From: Vanilla planifolia
Taxonomy: Eukaryota > Streptophyta > Magnoliopsida > Asparagales > Orchidaceae
Assembly: GCA_023846275.1 (NCBI GenBank)
Contig: CM043870.1
Span: 7,067,527-7,131,526 of the forward strand
Length of the DNA: 64,000 bases
Direction of reading: 5' to 3'
Shown here: one piece after another, positions 38,336-52,000 of the stretch
Position numbering within the stretch: position 1 is the stretch's first letter
Layout of the letters: every line of letters starts with the position of its first letter
Notes under the pieces: model-generated
What the model was told of the DNA's origin: nothing
Seen by the model: only the letters and a program-made list of their open reading frames with translations
Database searches by the model: none
Translations under genes and position numbers: made by a program

Positions 38336-39696
38336 GCAAGCTTTATTATGAATAAATGTCGATAAGAGGTCATGGATAGATTTGATATAATATGGATATG
38401 GAGAAGATAATTGTTCAAAAGAAATTTGGCTTATTAATAACACAACTCCAAAGTAAATTGAAATGTTGTTTATTTTATTTCACTTATTAAAAATGAAACT
38501 ACATATGATAGTATACAAATTCCTTGGTTATTCTACTTTGCATTTCTAAATAGTAGTTTTCGTTGTGTTATATATATTTCGTCATAAAAAAACATCTTAA
38601 AATAAAATTTTCTCATTTCTTGATTTTGGAATATAAGAATTCTTTATTTATAAGAATTTTTACAGGACTTTCAAATTCTAAATTTATTATTAAACTCCAA
38701 AACTTATCTTAAACTTGAAAGGAAAAGATATTTCTCCTTAAATTGGATATGTTATGTATGCTTTTGATATTTTAATGCCAGTAACCTAATTGGGTTATAA
38801 ATAATTAGATGTACTCCTCATGTCACTTGAAGATTCAATAATAGATGGTATAATATGTTTTAGAAAGTGATTCTTTTATTATTATTAAATCTTACATCTA
38901 CATTGCCATCGAATATTTGAATATTTTGTTCTATTTTTTTATTTTGATTATATTAAAAGATGTTAGCATATTTTATTTTTTAGGATTTTGAAAATTGAAT
39001 ATCATAATATTTTTTGATTTTATTTGTTATTATTTATAAGATTAATAAATTGTCCTCTATTACTATAGAATAATTACAAAAATTAGGCAGTTGTTTAGTT
39101 GTTTTACATAATATATTTATTAATCTATAGTGATTTTTTTATAAATTATTACAATTATTTTTTATTCAAATATAAAGTAATATTGATGAGGTTATATATA
39201 TAATTTTGTAAATTATAATAAATTTATATTTGATTAAGATAAAGTTAAATTATTAAAGATATTAAAATAAACAAATTCATTTCGGGCTAATTTTTATTCT
39301 TCTCAAGAGAGATTGGACCTAGTTTAAGCATCTTCTATTTCTAAGGTAAAAATAAAATAATCACACTTAAGCCCTAAAAGTGTTAATAGTTTAAAGGCAA
39401 ATTGAATTAATCATATATATATGAATTTGTATTTCTAGGTTTATTATTTATTTAATATTTTTTATAATGATAATTTATTCTATTGATTTAATTGAACCAA
39501 CACCTTTAGAACCAAATATTGTAGATTGATTTCTTTTGAATTGTAGGTAGGAATAGTTCATCTATTTAAATCCTCTTTATTGGGAGGAAAATTATTTAAT
39601 TCAAAACTTTTTGTGTTGGAACTTATTTTGGAGAAGTTTTTATTTTTCTTTTTTTTTAAAGTAGTTTTGGAAGCCATTAAGGTTGGATGATTAGGA

Positions 39697-39707
39697 TATA
39701 TATATAA
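39697..39707 (+). promoter_or_regulatory. BET3: candidate BET3 TATA box
   Basis: TATATATATAA lies about 125 bases before the BET3 start codon, a reasonable position for a gene with a leader of about 90 bases. In DNA this rich in A+T the match could be accidental. Confidence 0.4.
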
Positions 39708-39828
39708 CATTAGTATTACAACATGAAAATCAATAAAATTTGAAAATTATATTGTAGTTGGCTTCACTAGCAATTGGGAGTTATCCTCAGAGAAACCCTC
39801 GCGACAAGATCATCTTTCTTAGTTCGAC

Positions 39829-42800
39829 ATGGCTCCTGTCGTGCCGAGGTCCGGAGATGCAGCCTTCGCGAACGTCGAGCGCGTCGTAAGTAACAATCCA
39901 TCACAAACACTTCCACACAAACCCTAAGTACAGTCACATCTTCGTTTTTTGACACCATTGGAATTTTTTTTTTGTTTTTTTCTGCAGAATGCGGAGCTGT
40001 TCACCCTCACGTATGGTGCAATCGTCAGGCAGTTACTCACGGATCTGGAGGAAGTGGAGGAGGTCAATAAGCAGCTCGATCAGATGTAAAGCCTAATCTC
40101 ACCCCCCTTTGTTTTTGTTTTCTGTTCCTCCTTTGTGTCGGGTGGAAGGTCACCCTTTTTTTTTTTTTTTAGTATTATACGGCAGATCTATTGGTTTGTT
40201 AATATGATATTTGTTTCGAAATCAAGTGATTGGGCCTTTTATAATTTCTATGGCTAGTAAGTTGCCTTGCAATTTTAAGCTTTCTTTGTCCATGTATATT
40301 GCTAGTTTCTAGCATATTCGTAGTTTGATTACCATTGTTTAGATACAATTTTTTATTCCAAGTAACCTTACAATATCGTAAGATTAGACGAGTTCAGTCT
40401 ATATCTTTCTCTCGGCTGATGCAACAGAATGCTGTCCTTTTTTTATGTACCTGGTTCTGTGTTAGATAACAAACATAACTACTCTGTATTGTTAGTGTGC
40501 TTATACTGGCCCTGCATTTAATAGAGCACTATGTAGTGGGTATGCCCTTTATAGGGTGTTCATAATGCAATGCCTAGACTAGATACTTTTGTTTTCGCTT
40601 AGTTCACGGATATGAATCTTGAAACTACTTATTCTGCATTTAAAAATGAGGCTGCATTTATCCACTTTTAGATCCCTTTGTTGGGAGCTTTATGCATATC
40701 ACATGTTCAGTTTTGAGTTCATTTGGTTTTCCATGAACCTTTTTGCACTCGCTTAGTCCAGTAGTTATTGATACTGCTGGTCAATATCAATTCTAATCAA
40801 GTATTAGTAAATTATTGAAAGAGTTTTATGACACTTTCTTTTTGCAAAATATGCTATTACTCTGGTCATTTCTAGACTCATTTTATTAGAGTCTTTGGCT
40901 TATGTTATGGATAGTTAAATTTTAGATCATTACACGTTTTATTGATATAGCTTCAGTTAATGTTTTTTATTTCTCTATGTTCTGTGCATTACATGTTGTC
41001 ATTGCATTATGATAAAAACCTTGAAAGTTATGACAACCATTTCAATAATAATAATGTTTTACTGTTATGATTTTGTTTATATTATATCATTCTTATGAAC
41101 TATTCCTTCCATAACATTTTTATGATGAAAAACTTTTATACGATAATGTTTTGTGGATGCTATGTAGGGGTTATAATATTGGAATTCGCTTAATAGATGA
41201 GTTTCTTGCCAAGTCCAATGTTTCCAGATGTGTTGATTTCAAGGAAACTGCTGAAGTTATTGCAAAGGTGATTTATATTATTTAGTACATAACCATATTA
41301 AGGCTTGGAAGTTTTATGCTCTTCGGTGCTCAGTATGATGTACATAAAAGGATAAACTCAACTTGTCATTTTTCTGTGCGTGCCAAGTGATGGAAACGCC
41401 TTCATTGTACTGTTTGCATTAAAGATCCAAACTGAACATTGTTTAGATTTAAAATGGCTAACAGTTTTTGAATCTTACAAATGTTTACGTTTTTTGCTTA
41501 AACCCATGTCTTGGTTACACTTGACTTAGGAAGGGATAGTTCCCAGATTTTCTTTTAAATGATGGGTAAGAAGATGAAAACCCCTTTAACTTGTATGCAA
41601 ATGCGTCCATATTTTCTTTGATTCCTCTTTTGTTCTATTTTGTTTGGTTGCTCAGTCATTCCTATATTCCTTCCTCTATAAATTTCTTCTAGCAGCTCCT
41701 GCAAGGAAAAGAAATGAAAATACATTTTTGTTGTTGGTTTACTTGGTTGTTGTGATGTGTTTCCTGTTTTTAAGGCTGCTATATGGTTGTTATGGCTGAA
41801 AGCCATATTTTACTGTTCTGGAAACTTCAAGTGATTTTGACGTTAATGTATGCTTTTTGGAAAGGTTTCAAAGGGCAGGAAGAGAAAATAGTAGAATGAA
41901 GAGTGGAGCAAAGCTTTTTGGATGATGTTTGTAGGTGTTGGCCTCCATTTTTAAACTTATCCAGCTTAAGTAATTTCCTGAAATTTTATTTGAAGCTAAC
42001 AAGATGATCCTTCAGTCTTACAGTTTTTAGGTTAAAAAAACTTAATCCTAGCTATTTAAAATAACTTGTATTTTCTAGAAAATTCGATCCACAAGAATCA
42101 GATTATGTGCTATTTTGGTTTGGCTATTCTTGGCTGTCATCTATTTAATCAAATTCTTTGATGTGCATTTAAGGCAAGAAGTATTTCAGTAAAGTTCATT
42201 GTTTCAATTTTGGGTCCATCATTTGGATAACAATCTAAAATTTTACTTAGGAATTGAGATTGATATTGATTTCTGATGGCCCACACTTATTGAATCCCTG
42301 CAAGTTTTGATGGTGTCTGACTCTTGATTAATTGTTTTCTAGATCTAGATCTAGATGGACAAATTGTGCATGGCTTGTTTCGACTTTTTCGAAAGAGAAG
42401 CCTTCTCAATTTCGTTAGCAAATTCATATAAACACTTCCTAGTAATGTACACCTCTTCTTTTTCAAATCAAAGGTGAAAACAGGAATTAATAGTTTGTGG
42501 GATCAATGGTGAAAAGTAAAGGTCTATTTGCAGTTTGAAATTATATTATTGAAATTTTTAATAATATAATTAAGTTAACAAAAACTAAACCAAGCAAAAT
42601 ATTGCCAAAATTTAAATTTGGGGTGTCTATTTGAAACCAAAAGTTAAAAACCTTGCTCCATAAGTTCTGTTTAGCTCATTGGTCTTTCCCTTTCCTTGGG
42701 ACATGCTTGGAGGTGTTCTTTATTTCATCCATAGTTCACTTTTTTAGGCGTTTTATTTTTTCTAGTAGTTATCCTGACAATTTTCTTTGAACTTCTTTGT

Positions 42801-45800
42801 TTGGCAATAGGCAAGGTAAAAGACGTGTCTTCTTGCTCTTGCTCTGTAGCTCCCCACCCCCCCAAATTTAGGCTGACACAAAGTTCCTTAGTTGCCACAA
42901 GTAATTAATATTAAAGCATTTTAATGGAAGGTATGGCAAGATGTTTCCCGTCTTCCTTGGTAACCATAGTTTTGTTTGATGTACTGTATCATTCTTTTTT
43001 TACTGAGTTGTTACTGGGATTGATAGTTGTGGTAGCCTGCATCTCAATTTATATTTAGGCTCTCCCAATGATAACTTTGTAAGATTTCCTTAGTTTTTAC
43101 AAAGTGGAAATGTTTACTATCATTGACCTTTCTTTTCATTATCATTTTTTATCAAGAGCGTAGGACTAGCATTCAGGGATGCAATATCCACCTTAATCCT
43201 TTGTGATCCCTTATGCTGGTAAAGATTAGGTTATTGGTGCAGCATATTGTGAACATGGCATCTAAAAACTTCTAGTTTGTTAGATGGTCACTCCCATCTG
43301 TATTGTTATCAAGAATTTAATTTTGCATTTGCTTTTGTAGTTGCTTGAGCCTGATGGGACCACACCTTATGTGTCAGTGGTTGCTATAAATTTCCTTGTT
43401 TGATTATTCAGGAACAGCTCTAGAACAAGCTTCTAGCATTTCTTTTTCATGCATCCTGTAATTTTGTAATGGTTATATAGTGTCCTACAATTATGTAATG
43501 TTTGCTTAGGTTTTTAGTTTGAGGAATATGTTCCTTTAAATTTTTATTTTAGGCTACCCTTTCCATGATCCTTTTGATCTTTTCTTTTTATTTACATTGT
43601 TCCTCTTAATGGGAAGAGGCAAATTGTGGTGAAGTTTTAATATTTAATCTGGAGAGGTGTATCATACCAGCATTGGGGTGTCCCCAGTTGCAACCATATG
43701 TGATCACTTATCATTGTAAAGCAGTCATATATTCTTTATATTCATTCTAGTTCTTTACCATTGGACTTTCTGTCATCTTTTACTACAATCCTCAGCCTAA
43801 CTCATCGGATGTAGCGAACGTCACTTCAGTCAGTTAAATTACTGCTAATATATGTTTTTGCTCGTGCTATCATTTTGTTGTTACTTAATCAAGCCAAAGT
43901 ATGTGGTTGGCTTTAGGCAAATGAATATAACATTTTTGTGATTGCTATACCCATAAAAGGTGAAACACGTCTCTAATTAATCAATTTGCATGTTCATACT
44001 TGGTGTGAAACTAGATGTCTTCATCACCATTCATATATTTGGGTTTGTCTACTGTTTTGTTTTTGAATCTTGTGCTTGCAATGTGCCTTTTATTATTGAG
44101 GAGGATCTTGCTTTTTTTTTGTTGCATGCTCGTGGCTTGTGTTTTGACCTACTTGAAGTGACTTGTTCGGTCATATATGCAAATGATCCCCCAGATGCCT
44201 AGTTCGATGACTTGAGTTGCCTTTCATTGTTCTTCCTTGGTTTATGTTGCTTTTGCAGGTTTGAAAGAGTCCCTCTGATTACTTGGTGCTATTATTTACT
44301 TCAAATCATACACCAACAGTGTTTTTGTCTAGTTCTACTAGATCCAAAATTTGAGCATTGGTAGTTTTAATAATGGCTAGCTGAAGATTTCTTTTAGATT
44401 ACACTAAATTTTCGGTTTTCATGTTTCCTATATAAGTCTTACATTATGGCCAAAAGTTTGGCTTTAGGGTTTCTTTTGGACAAGTGGGAGAAGATAACCC
44501 TTACACTTTCTTATTTGTGTGACCTCTTTAATATCTTATTTCTTGAAGGTGTTAATTGATTCCTTGTTCTCCTTTGTTTGTCTCCATGGTCGTTTTAGAA
44601 ATTCATTCCTTCAGAATTTCTAACTTGTTGCCCAGCTACAGTAGGTTTTACTTTTGTTTAGAATGCTGCTATGCTATTGCTACAATTGATGATAGCTGCT
44701 AGTGCTTTAATTCCTGTGAATGAAATTGGTTTTTGCTGTCGTTCCAGTGATTTGAAAGGGTTTTGGCATTGAGAGTTGCTTTTGGTGTGGGGGAGAGGTG
44801 TAGAGCAAGGCGAGGAGGTGAGGTAGAGAAAAATAGCAAGAGAAGTTCTTGTATCTTAGGTGCTTTAATTACCTCTGAATATTTTCCCAAGTGATGAGTT
44901 TAAGCCTAAAAAACATGTTAAAATTAGAATTTGCTCTTATTTCACTTGCATATGGTTGGTTATCTGATCTTTTTTTGGCTGGTTTAGCTACTGATATAAA
45001 CTCCCTCAGGTCAACAACTTGTTAATGCATTGTATGTTGTGGCATCTTTCTCCTTGATCATTTTTTCACCCATTTGAGTGGATTTCTCCTACAAACCATA
45101 TTACTAAATTTCTCTCTTTCCCATGTCTCTGATATGGGAATCTGGGCTATTGGCAATTTGAATTATGGAGATCAGAAGGTTCATAACAGTTTACGATCAG
45201 ATGCTGCTATTGCTAGTAGAGATTCTTCACAACCAACCTCCAATATAGATTGATTATAGATCCATGGCCGCAATATAATCCCTGGATTGATTTTGGTAAT
45301 CTTATGTTATTGGAATTTTGAAGAATCAGGTTTCCTTTCTTAACTTAATCGACACATGTTTACTTGTCCTAAAATATTTTTTGAACATTCAAGACATGTA
45401 GTGTAATCAACAAACCCAAACTATGAGGAGCAATGACTAAGTGCTGTAGTTCATAACCAAAATGTGAAAATGGGTTATTTTTATTGTATTTTACATTGAA
45501 AGCAAGATATGATTTCAAAATTGTTCAAATCATGTTCATCTTTGCTTAATTACATGCATGAATAGATAGTTTTTTGTTCTTGATAACTTGTGTGCAGTGA
45601 GATTGAGATTTTCACTATGTTATTCTGAAATATCTTTGAAAACTATTTATTTGGTAAAAATGTTGTTGATAAACCTTTAAATGAAAATATTGTGATTTTG
45701 AAATGATTAAAGTACCTCTTTGTAAAACAATAAAATATTTTTTTAAATGTTATTTTAGTTATTTTCTTGCAAACACTTTATTCTTTTGGTAATAGTTGTA

Positions 45801-46430
45801 ACCTTTCATGTTTGATTTCATACTTTCTGTTTTGATTTATCTCCTTTCAGATTGAAATTATGAAACGTTAAGTTTCATTTGAACCGTGTTATTTCATATC
45901 AATGGCTTTGATTATGTTTTCCTTGAATTGCTGAAATGATGAAAAATTAAGTTTCCTTTAAAGTTTTTCATTTTTCAGAAGCAATTTTTCTAAAATTTTA
46001 TTTCCATCCAATTAAAATATGTAATCACAGGTTGGTTTTAAAATGTTCTTGGGCGTCTCTGCGACGGTAACCGGTTGGGACAGCGAGGGAACGAGTTGCA
46101 GCCTCATCTTGGAGGACAATCCTTTGGTTGATTTCGTCGAGCTTCCTGATAACTGCCAAGGGCTTTACTACTGCAATGTCTTGAGTGGAGTCATAAGAGG
46201 TGCCTTGGAGATGGTGCGTTTCTTTCTTTTCTGCTAACCATCCTCTTCTATTTTATAGCATCGTTTCATGTGAGGTAGTACGATCTTCCAATTTCATTTA
46301 CTTGTAGGTGTCAATGAAGACCGAGGTGACTTGGGTGCGAGACATGCTGCGTGGTGATGATGCCTATGAGCTGCGACTTAAGCTCATCAAACAAGTTCCA
46401 GAAGAATACCCTTATAAAGACGATGAGTAA
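39829..46430 (+). CDS. BET3: TRAPP complex subunit 3 (BET3/TRAPPC3)
   Basis: Five coding exons (39829-39885, 39988-40085, 41168-41267, 46031-46213, 46308-46430), all with GT-AG introns, join in frame to 186 residues, the normal length. BET3 is a core subunit of TRAPP, the tethering complex and Rab-GTPase exchange factor of ER-to-Golgi and Golgi traffic. The protein shows the family hallmarks in order: AELFTLTYGAIV (21-32), NKQLDQMGYNIGIRLIDEFL (46-65), RCVDFKETAEVIAKV, FKMFLG, LEDNPLVDFVELPD, GLYYCN and GVIRGALEMV. Cys73 matches the cysteine that carries palmitate in mammalian TRAPPC3. The short acidic C-terminus ends KDDE. Intron 3 is 4.76 kb. The neighbour on the right, in the same orientation, is a protein S-acyltransferase. 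Confidence 0.97.
41268..46030 (+). other. BET3: BET3 intron 3, 4.76 kb
   Basis: The donor is GTGATT and the acceptor ATCACAG. The interior is T-rich on the plus strand. It shows no transposon domain, RNA gene or credible open frame on either strand, so its size most likely reflects old, unrecognisable insertions. Confidence 0.8.
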
Positions 46431-49027
46431 GCAAATTTATCTAAAACACATTTTTTTAGAGCACATTTATTTAATTCCTTAAAGCAACCTCTTGATTGGC
46501 TTATTCATTAGGTCAAACTATGCTGTTGCGTGTATCTAACCATGTCATAATATTGGCTTGCTTTATATATTTTAATTATTGTTGTTTTTCTATTTTTTTT
46601 AAATATTTTGAAAATATATTATATAACAAAAAAATATTATCATTCATTGTTAAATTTCATGGTGGCATACCTAATCGTAAGAGCAGAGGCGGTGTTTGTC
46701 GTATTGATTGGCAAATCGCAACTGTTTTTATACCAAACGATAGTTTTGTGCTAACCCACTTCTCAGCCGGCCATATCTATTTGTATATAATCAGATTTAA
46801 ATATTTTAATTATTGCAAAAAAAAAATTAGTTTTTTAGGTCTTGAAGGTCATCATCCACAACTGATTGAAAGAATGAACGCAGCATTCTTGCACACAATA
46901 TTGATGTGGAAATAAGTCAATTAAATATATTTTAGTGGTGGGTGTCCAATCAGATTGGTTGCATTCTTGAATCAAATCAAATTTAAATCAAAGTGGCTTT
47001 AGCCAATTTTGATTGGGTTTTGCTTTCATATAATGCTTGTTTAAAGAGATTAAGTTTTTTATTTGATGATATGTTTAAATAATTAGTTAAGATAATATTG
47101 AGATTAATTAAAATTTCAGTGATATTTGTATATTGACAAATTTGTGATTTAAATAGGAATAAATAATTTTTTTAATAGCAGTGAACAAAATATTAAAATA
47201 ATATAAAAGATTTTGGATAATAATTACATCTAAATATTGTTGTAATTTGGATATCATTAACAATTATTTTTTTTTATTATTAGTACATGTATTTTTGGAA
47301 ATGATTGAATATAAAAAAATATATTTTCATAAAAAATTTACATAGAAATAAAAGAATAATCAAAAGTCAAAACAACTCTAAATCAAAATTGACTCAAACA
47401 ATTTTTCTTCGATTTAATGTCAAGGGTCTTGGTTGCTATACCCTTCCATGATTCAAGATTGATCATAGATTTCTTAAAATCTAAAAATAGTTATGGATAA
47501 TATTTGATGTCATCCATGTCATAAATAACATATAAAAAAAGAAATAAAAGCTCAATTTTCATTAAAAAAACAACTAAATAATCAAAAGAAGATTTCAAAA
47601 ATAGGTTTCATCTAGATCATGTCTTCACTATTTTCCTTAGATTTTAACCTTGGAGTTAATGACACCTAAATTAATGAATAACAAAATTCATTACATGATA
47701 GCTCTAAGAATGTCACATGGCTCGCCCTAACAAAATTGTAATAATATTTTTGCATTTTAAAAAAATGTATTTTCTTTTACATTAAAAGAAAATGTTCATT
47801 GAAAAGGGCTTTGCATTTTTTCTCGAGATTAGAAATCAATGCAATTATGACAATTTAATTTTGAGAAATAAGAAAAATCTCAAATCAATTCATCTATAAA
47901 TATTCAAGTAATTTTTAAGAGTCATTAAAAGAATATTAATATATTATTTTTTTCAATTAAAAATGTTTATGTAGACATTAATTCTTTTACTAGAATTGTT
48001 TGCTAATAGTTGGTTCTTTTATAACAAAAACATAATAGATATTTTTTCAAAGATAAGTTAATTGGAAGAGTTTACTTATATTTTTAATTTAGAGTTATAA
48101 TTTATATTTTTTAACATTATAAAACATGTTGATTCTGTTTGAAAACCATGTTAAGGTATTTGATAATATATTAAAAATTACTAATTGGAATAAGATATTT
48201 TATAATGCTATAAGTTTTACATTTTTTTAATAAATAGAAGATAAAAATGATATTTAGAAAAAACAAAATTATTTTTATCCTTCGAAAAAAAATGAAAAAG
48301 TGTAACAATAAGTTTCGCATATTTTATTGCCAAATGTACGTTGCATGAATAACTAATCATATTTATTTCCAAGGTTTGTATGGGACACCTAACAAATAGA
48401 ATTTTTTTTAATAGCTGACTTTAAAAATCTCATTTTTACCCAACAATTATATTAAAATTTAGCTTTTTTTAGTCATAATAATAAAATTTTATTATTATTT
48501 TTTAAATTCTAAAATCAAATCAAAGAAAGGGTAAAGTGTTCTTTGTATACATTCAACCTAATAGTCAGCATAAAGGCTTTTTGGAATGAACGTTTCAACT
48601 GCCATTTGGGTTTGTGAATTTAATTAAAATTTAATAAATCACAATAATAAAAACTGTATTTCTATATTTGTTTGAAAAAATATTTTAAAATATTTTATCA
48701 AAACGCAATTTTGGAAATAACTTTTAATATTTTTATCATATTTTTTGTCAATCAATTCATAATAAAGTATGCCGCACAGTGGCTTGTTGTCGTTAAAAAT
48801 TAAAATTGTACATCAGATGGAGTTTAGGGTTAGATGGTAAAAGAGTAGACCAAAGCCGTCTTCTCCTCTCAGGTTTTCTGACCTGGATTTCAACTTCTCT
48901 CCCAGTGCTCATCTGATGCAATCTGCCTTTTTCAGTCGCCATCAACGCTGCACTTTCTCTCTCTCTTCGTCCCACTGTCTATCGCTTACTGATGGTGTGA
49001 TCTGAGGAACAGCTGAATTCAGGAGTC
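46431..49027. other. intergenic between BET3 and the S-acyltransferase
   Basis: The first part includes the BET3 3' untranslated region. A patch at 46.65-46.80 kb is less A+T-rich but is not recognisable. The middle is A+T-rich. From about 48.82 kb the sequence turns into a pyrimidine-rich promoter and leader with a TTTAGGGTTAGA telo-box-like word at 48826 and an upstream reading frame. Confidence 0.6.
48916..49005 (+). other. upstream open reading frame in the S-acyltransferase leader
   Basis: An ATG at 48916 opens 29 codons and ends with TGA at 49003-49005, 22 bases before the main start codon and in a different frame. If transcription starts upstream of it, it could reduce translation of the main frame. 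The transcript start is not known from sequence. Confidence 0.4.
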
Positions 49028-52000
49028 ATGGTGAGGAGACATGGGTGGCAGCTACCAGCTCACACCTTCCAGGTACTCTCTTTCGTCCGTGGGCGGGACT
49101 TCAACCCTTCGGATAGCTTATTATTTTTCCAAATTTTGTTGTAGTGCTCAATTTGAGCTACCGTGTTATTTTACTAGTTACGAGCTACTATGGTTTTTTT
49201 TTTTTCGTTTTTTCGTTGTGCGTATGTTTTTTTTTTTTTTTTTTTTTTTGAATTAGTTCATTTACCTGACTGACGCGAGCTTCACTGCATCTGTGGACTG
49301 AAAATGGCATCGAGAAGCTCTTCTTTTGACAGCTCCAAATTTTCTTTTTTTATCGAATATTCACCTGCGATTACTTTCTTTTGCCCCTCTGATGACTTTT
49401 TGTATTTTGTGTTCGTTCTGATGTTCCGATTTTACCTACCACTTTTGCTTTTAAGCCTGTTATTTTTAAGGTAGCATCTTTGATACTTGATCTCATAGTT
49501 CTTTTAACCGTGTTTATGACTTAATGAGCTGGTTTTGGAAATAATGACTTTGGGAATCGGTAGGGGTTTGAAGAACGATGGTTACCTTTCTCAACTGTTC
49601 TCTGAATATATGATGATCTTAAACGCATGCTACACATTTTGGCAACTTTTCCTATTAATTATTATATTTTTGAAGTATTAAAGAAAAACTTGACTGGCCT
49701 TTTACTGTGTTTTCAGTTCGTGTTACTGCATCGTCTTCACCTGCCCTCTTCTATGCTAATCACAAACCAATTGCTATTTGTTTCATTCACTATATCTACC
49801 CAAAGATCTTTTCGATTGAATTTGTTGATTAACATATGATTTTTTTGTTGTTTTATAGGTTATTGCGATCACAGTGTTTTTACTTCTGGTTGTTGCATTC
49901 TATGCCTTCTTTGCACCTTTTTTGGGTGAAAAATTCTTGGAATATCTTGCAATTGGTATCTACACTCCCGTGGTAAATACATTCCCAAATAAACTTTGTG
50001 CAATGGAATTTTTATGTTTCTATTTGCATTGATTAACTATATAGTTTTATTGGCTGTGTGTTATCAGGCTTTTGTTGTGTTTATCCTCTACATCCGTTGC
50101 ACACGCATTAATCCTGCTGATCCAGGAATTATGGCAAGGTTTGATGGCGAGATTTTCAATGGGCCAAATAATGAACCCAGGTTGCAGGGCACCAACTTAC
50201 AAGCTCATCATGGAAATAGTGCTTTAGGCTTACATTCACCGCCACCATCTACATGTAGAAGCTCATTAGAGGCCAATACTGGTGGTCAAGATTCATTTGG
50301 ACGAGAACCAAGGGTTAATGTTTCAGCTGTTCCTACTAGTAAAAGAGCATCAAAGTGCTGCTTCTTGGGGGGGTTTTTTTATTTGCTATTTGCAAAGGAT
50401 GATTGTCGCAAAGAAGAAGCCTTAGAGCAGGATAGTGGAGATGATGCCCTTTATTGTACATTATGTCATGCTGAGGTATTGTGTGTTTAATATATGAATT
50501 TTTAAACATGGTTTAATAAATGCATCTTATGTTAGTAATGCTCTTTTCTCATTCAAGTTCTTACTCATATTATTGTTCACATGTTAATATACTAAGAAAA
50601 AAGGCATAGCTTTAGTGATAGAAACACTCATATTTCATTTGCATTAAATGTGACTAAATTTGTGACTAATGAAATATCGACAAATTGACCCATGACCTAG
50701 TTCTATTCAATATTATTGCCATTTAGTGGATATTCATCCAAGTTGTATGAGGGTATGCGATAGAGAAGAATACCATAGATCTAATACCAAAATGATGGTG
50801 TAGAACTTGCCCCCAATACCAAAATTTGTGGAAGAGGTAGGAGAGGGAACTCTTGTAATTGGATCTCAACCATGTTCTTATACCAAATCAATAGAGAAGA
50901 AGATTATAACTTTGATACCAAAAATGATGGAGAATGGTAAAGGAAGAAAAGGGGAAAGAAAAGCCAACTTATGCTTTCATTTGACTCTTGGATCACATTC
51001 TAGGATGAGGAGAGTTCAGCTTGTGTCTCTTTCTTGCCTGGCTACCTATGCACCAAAAGAAACCTCGAGGTCTTAGATTTATAACCAAACAACATCATTT
51101 CTATTTTTATTTCATAGAATCATGTCGACAGAAATATAATACAAAACTCTAGACCTGTAGACAAAATAATAAAAATATATTTCCTAATAAAATATACAAA
51201 AATAAGAAAATATATTGAAAGAAAAATAAATATCATAACAGTCTTCTATATGACCTATTTAATACAAATAAAATAAGAACATTATTAACCTAAAGGAAAT
51301 CCCATATTTGTTTATTAGATCAGCATTATCATCCTAGTCTAAACTTGTTTATTATATATATCCTTTATTTACTATATTTATGTCACTGAAGTTGTTTTGT
51401 TGTGAATTATTTACAATATATTCTATCTATATTCTTATTTCTTTACCATATTATTGAACATCAACCTAGATTTGTTACATTATGCAATTTATGTGTTTTT
51501 AACTTTTTACATGATTCTTTTTGAAGGAGTTGACCAATTTGGAGAAGTTGTGACAAGAGGTTTCAAGTGTAAATACCATCATGGAGGTTCATTTTTAAAG
51601 TGTTAGAGGCATGAAGTTTATAGGAAGTAGTACAACTTGCTTGAGTTCATCAGGTTTGACTATAGAAGTATGGTCCATGTTGATCATTTCATACAATGTA
51701 AGCATCATACCATATGAAGCACTTAGATCATATGGTATGATAGCCCAATTGTATGATATGTTCTTGTATAGATACTATTGTATCTCTAATTATGTTACAT
51801 ACATGGTATGACCATAGGCAAAGGCTTTCAAAATAATGATTGTACCACACCCTATAAAGCAATTATTGAGTATCACATGTTACAATAATCTATCTTTATA
51901 GAAACCAAAAATCTTTATAAATTTATTATTTTAATTAAATTGCTTTTAAATTTCTTTGCATTGGTTTGTTAGGATGTGTTTTCATGTAGTGGAGCCCTTC

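Larger units (their letters stand above)
36946..39828. other. intergenic upstream of BET3
   Basis: It begins with repeat-family sequence (listed separately), then A+T-rich DNA, an AC/TA microsatellite at 38278-38335, and finally the BET3 promoter region with a TATATATATA box near 39697. No other gene is supported. Confidence 0.6.

Noticed and set aside
41555..41806. A possible nested gene on the minus strand inside BET3 intron 3
   Set aside because: Short frame, no domain, no promoter or splice support.
46496..46915. A 139-codon open frame just after the BET3 stop
   Set aside because: No recognisable domain, A+T-driven composition at both ends and no splice or promoter context. The patch GGIPNRKSRGGVC is less A+T-rich but matches nothing I know. 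It is probably BET3 3' untranslated or intergenic sequence.
46930..47500. A possible short inverted-repeat element (GGTGTCCAATC-like end)
   Set aside because: I could not find a matching inverted end or target duplication.
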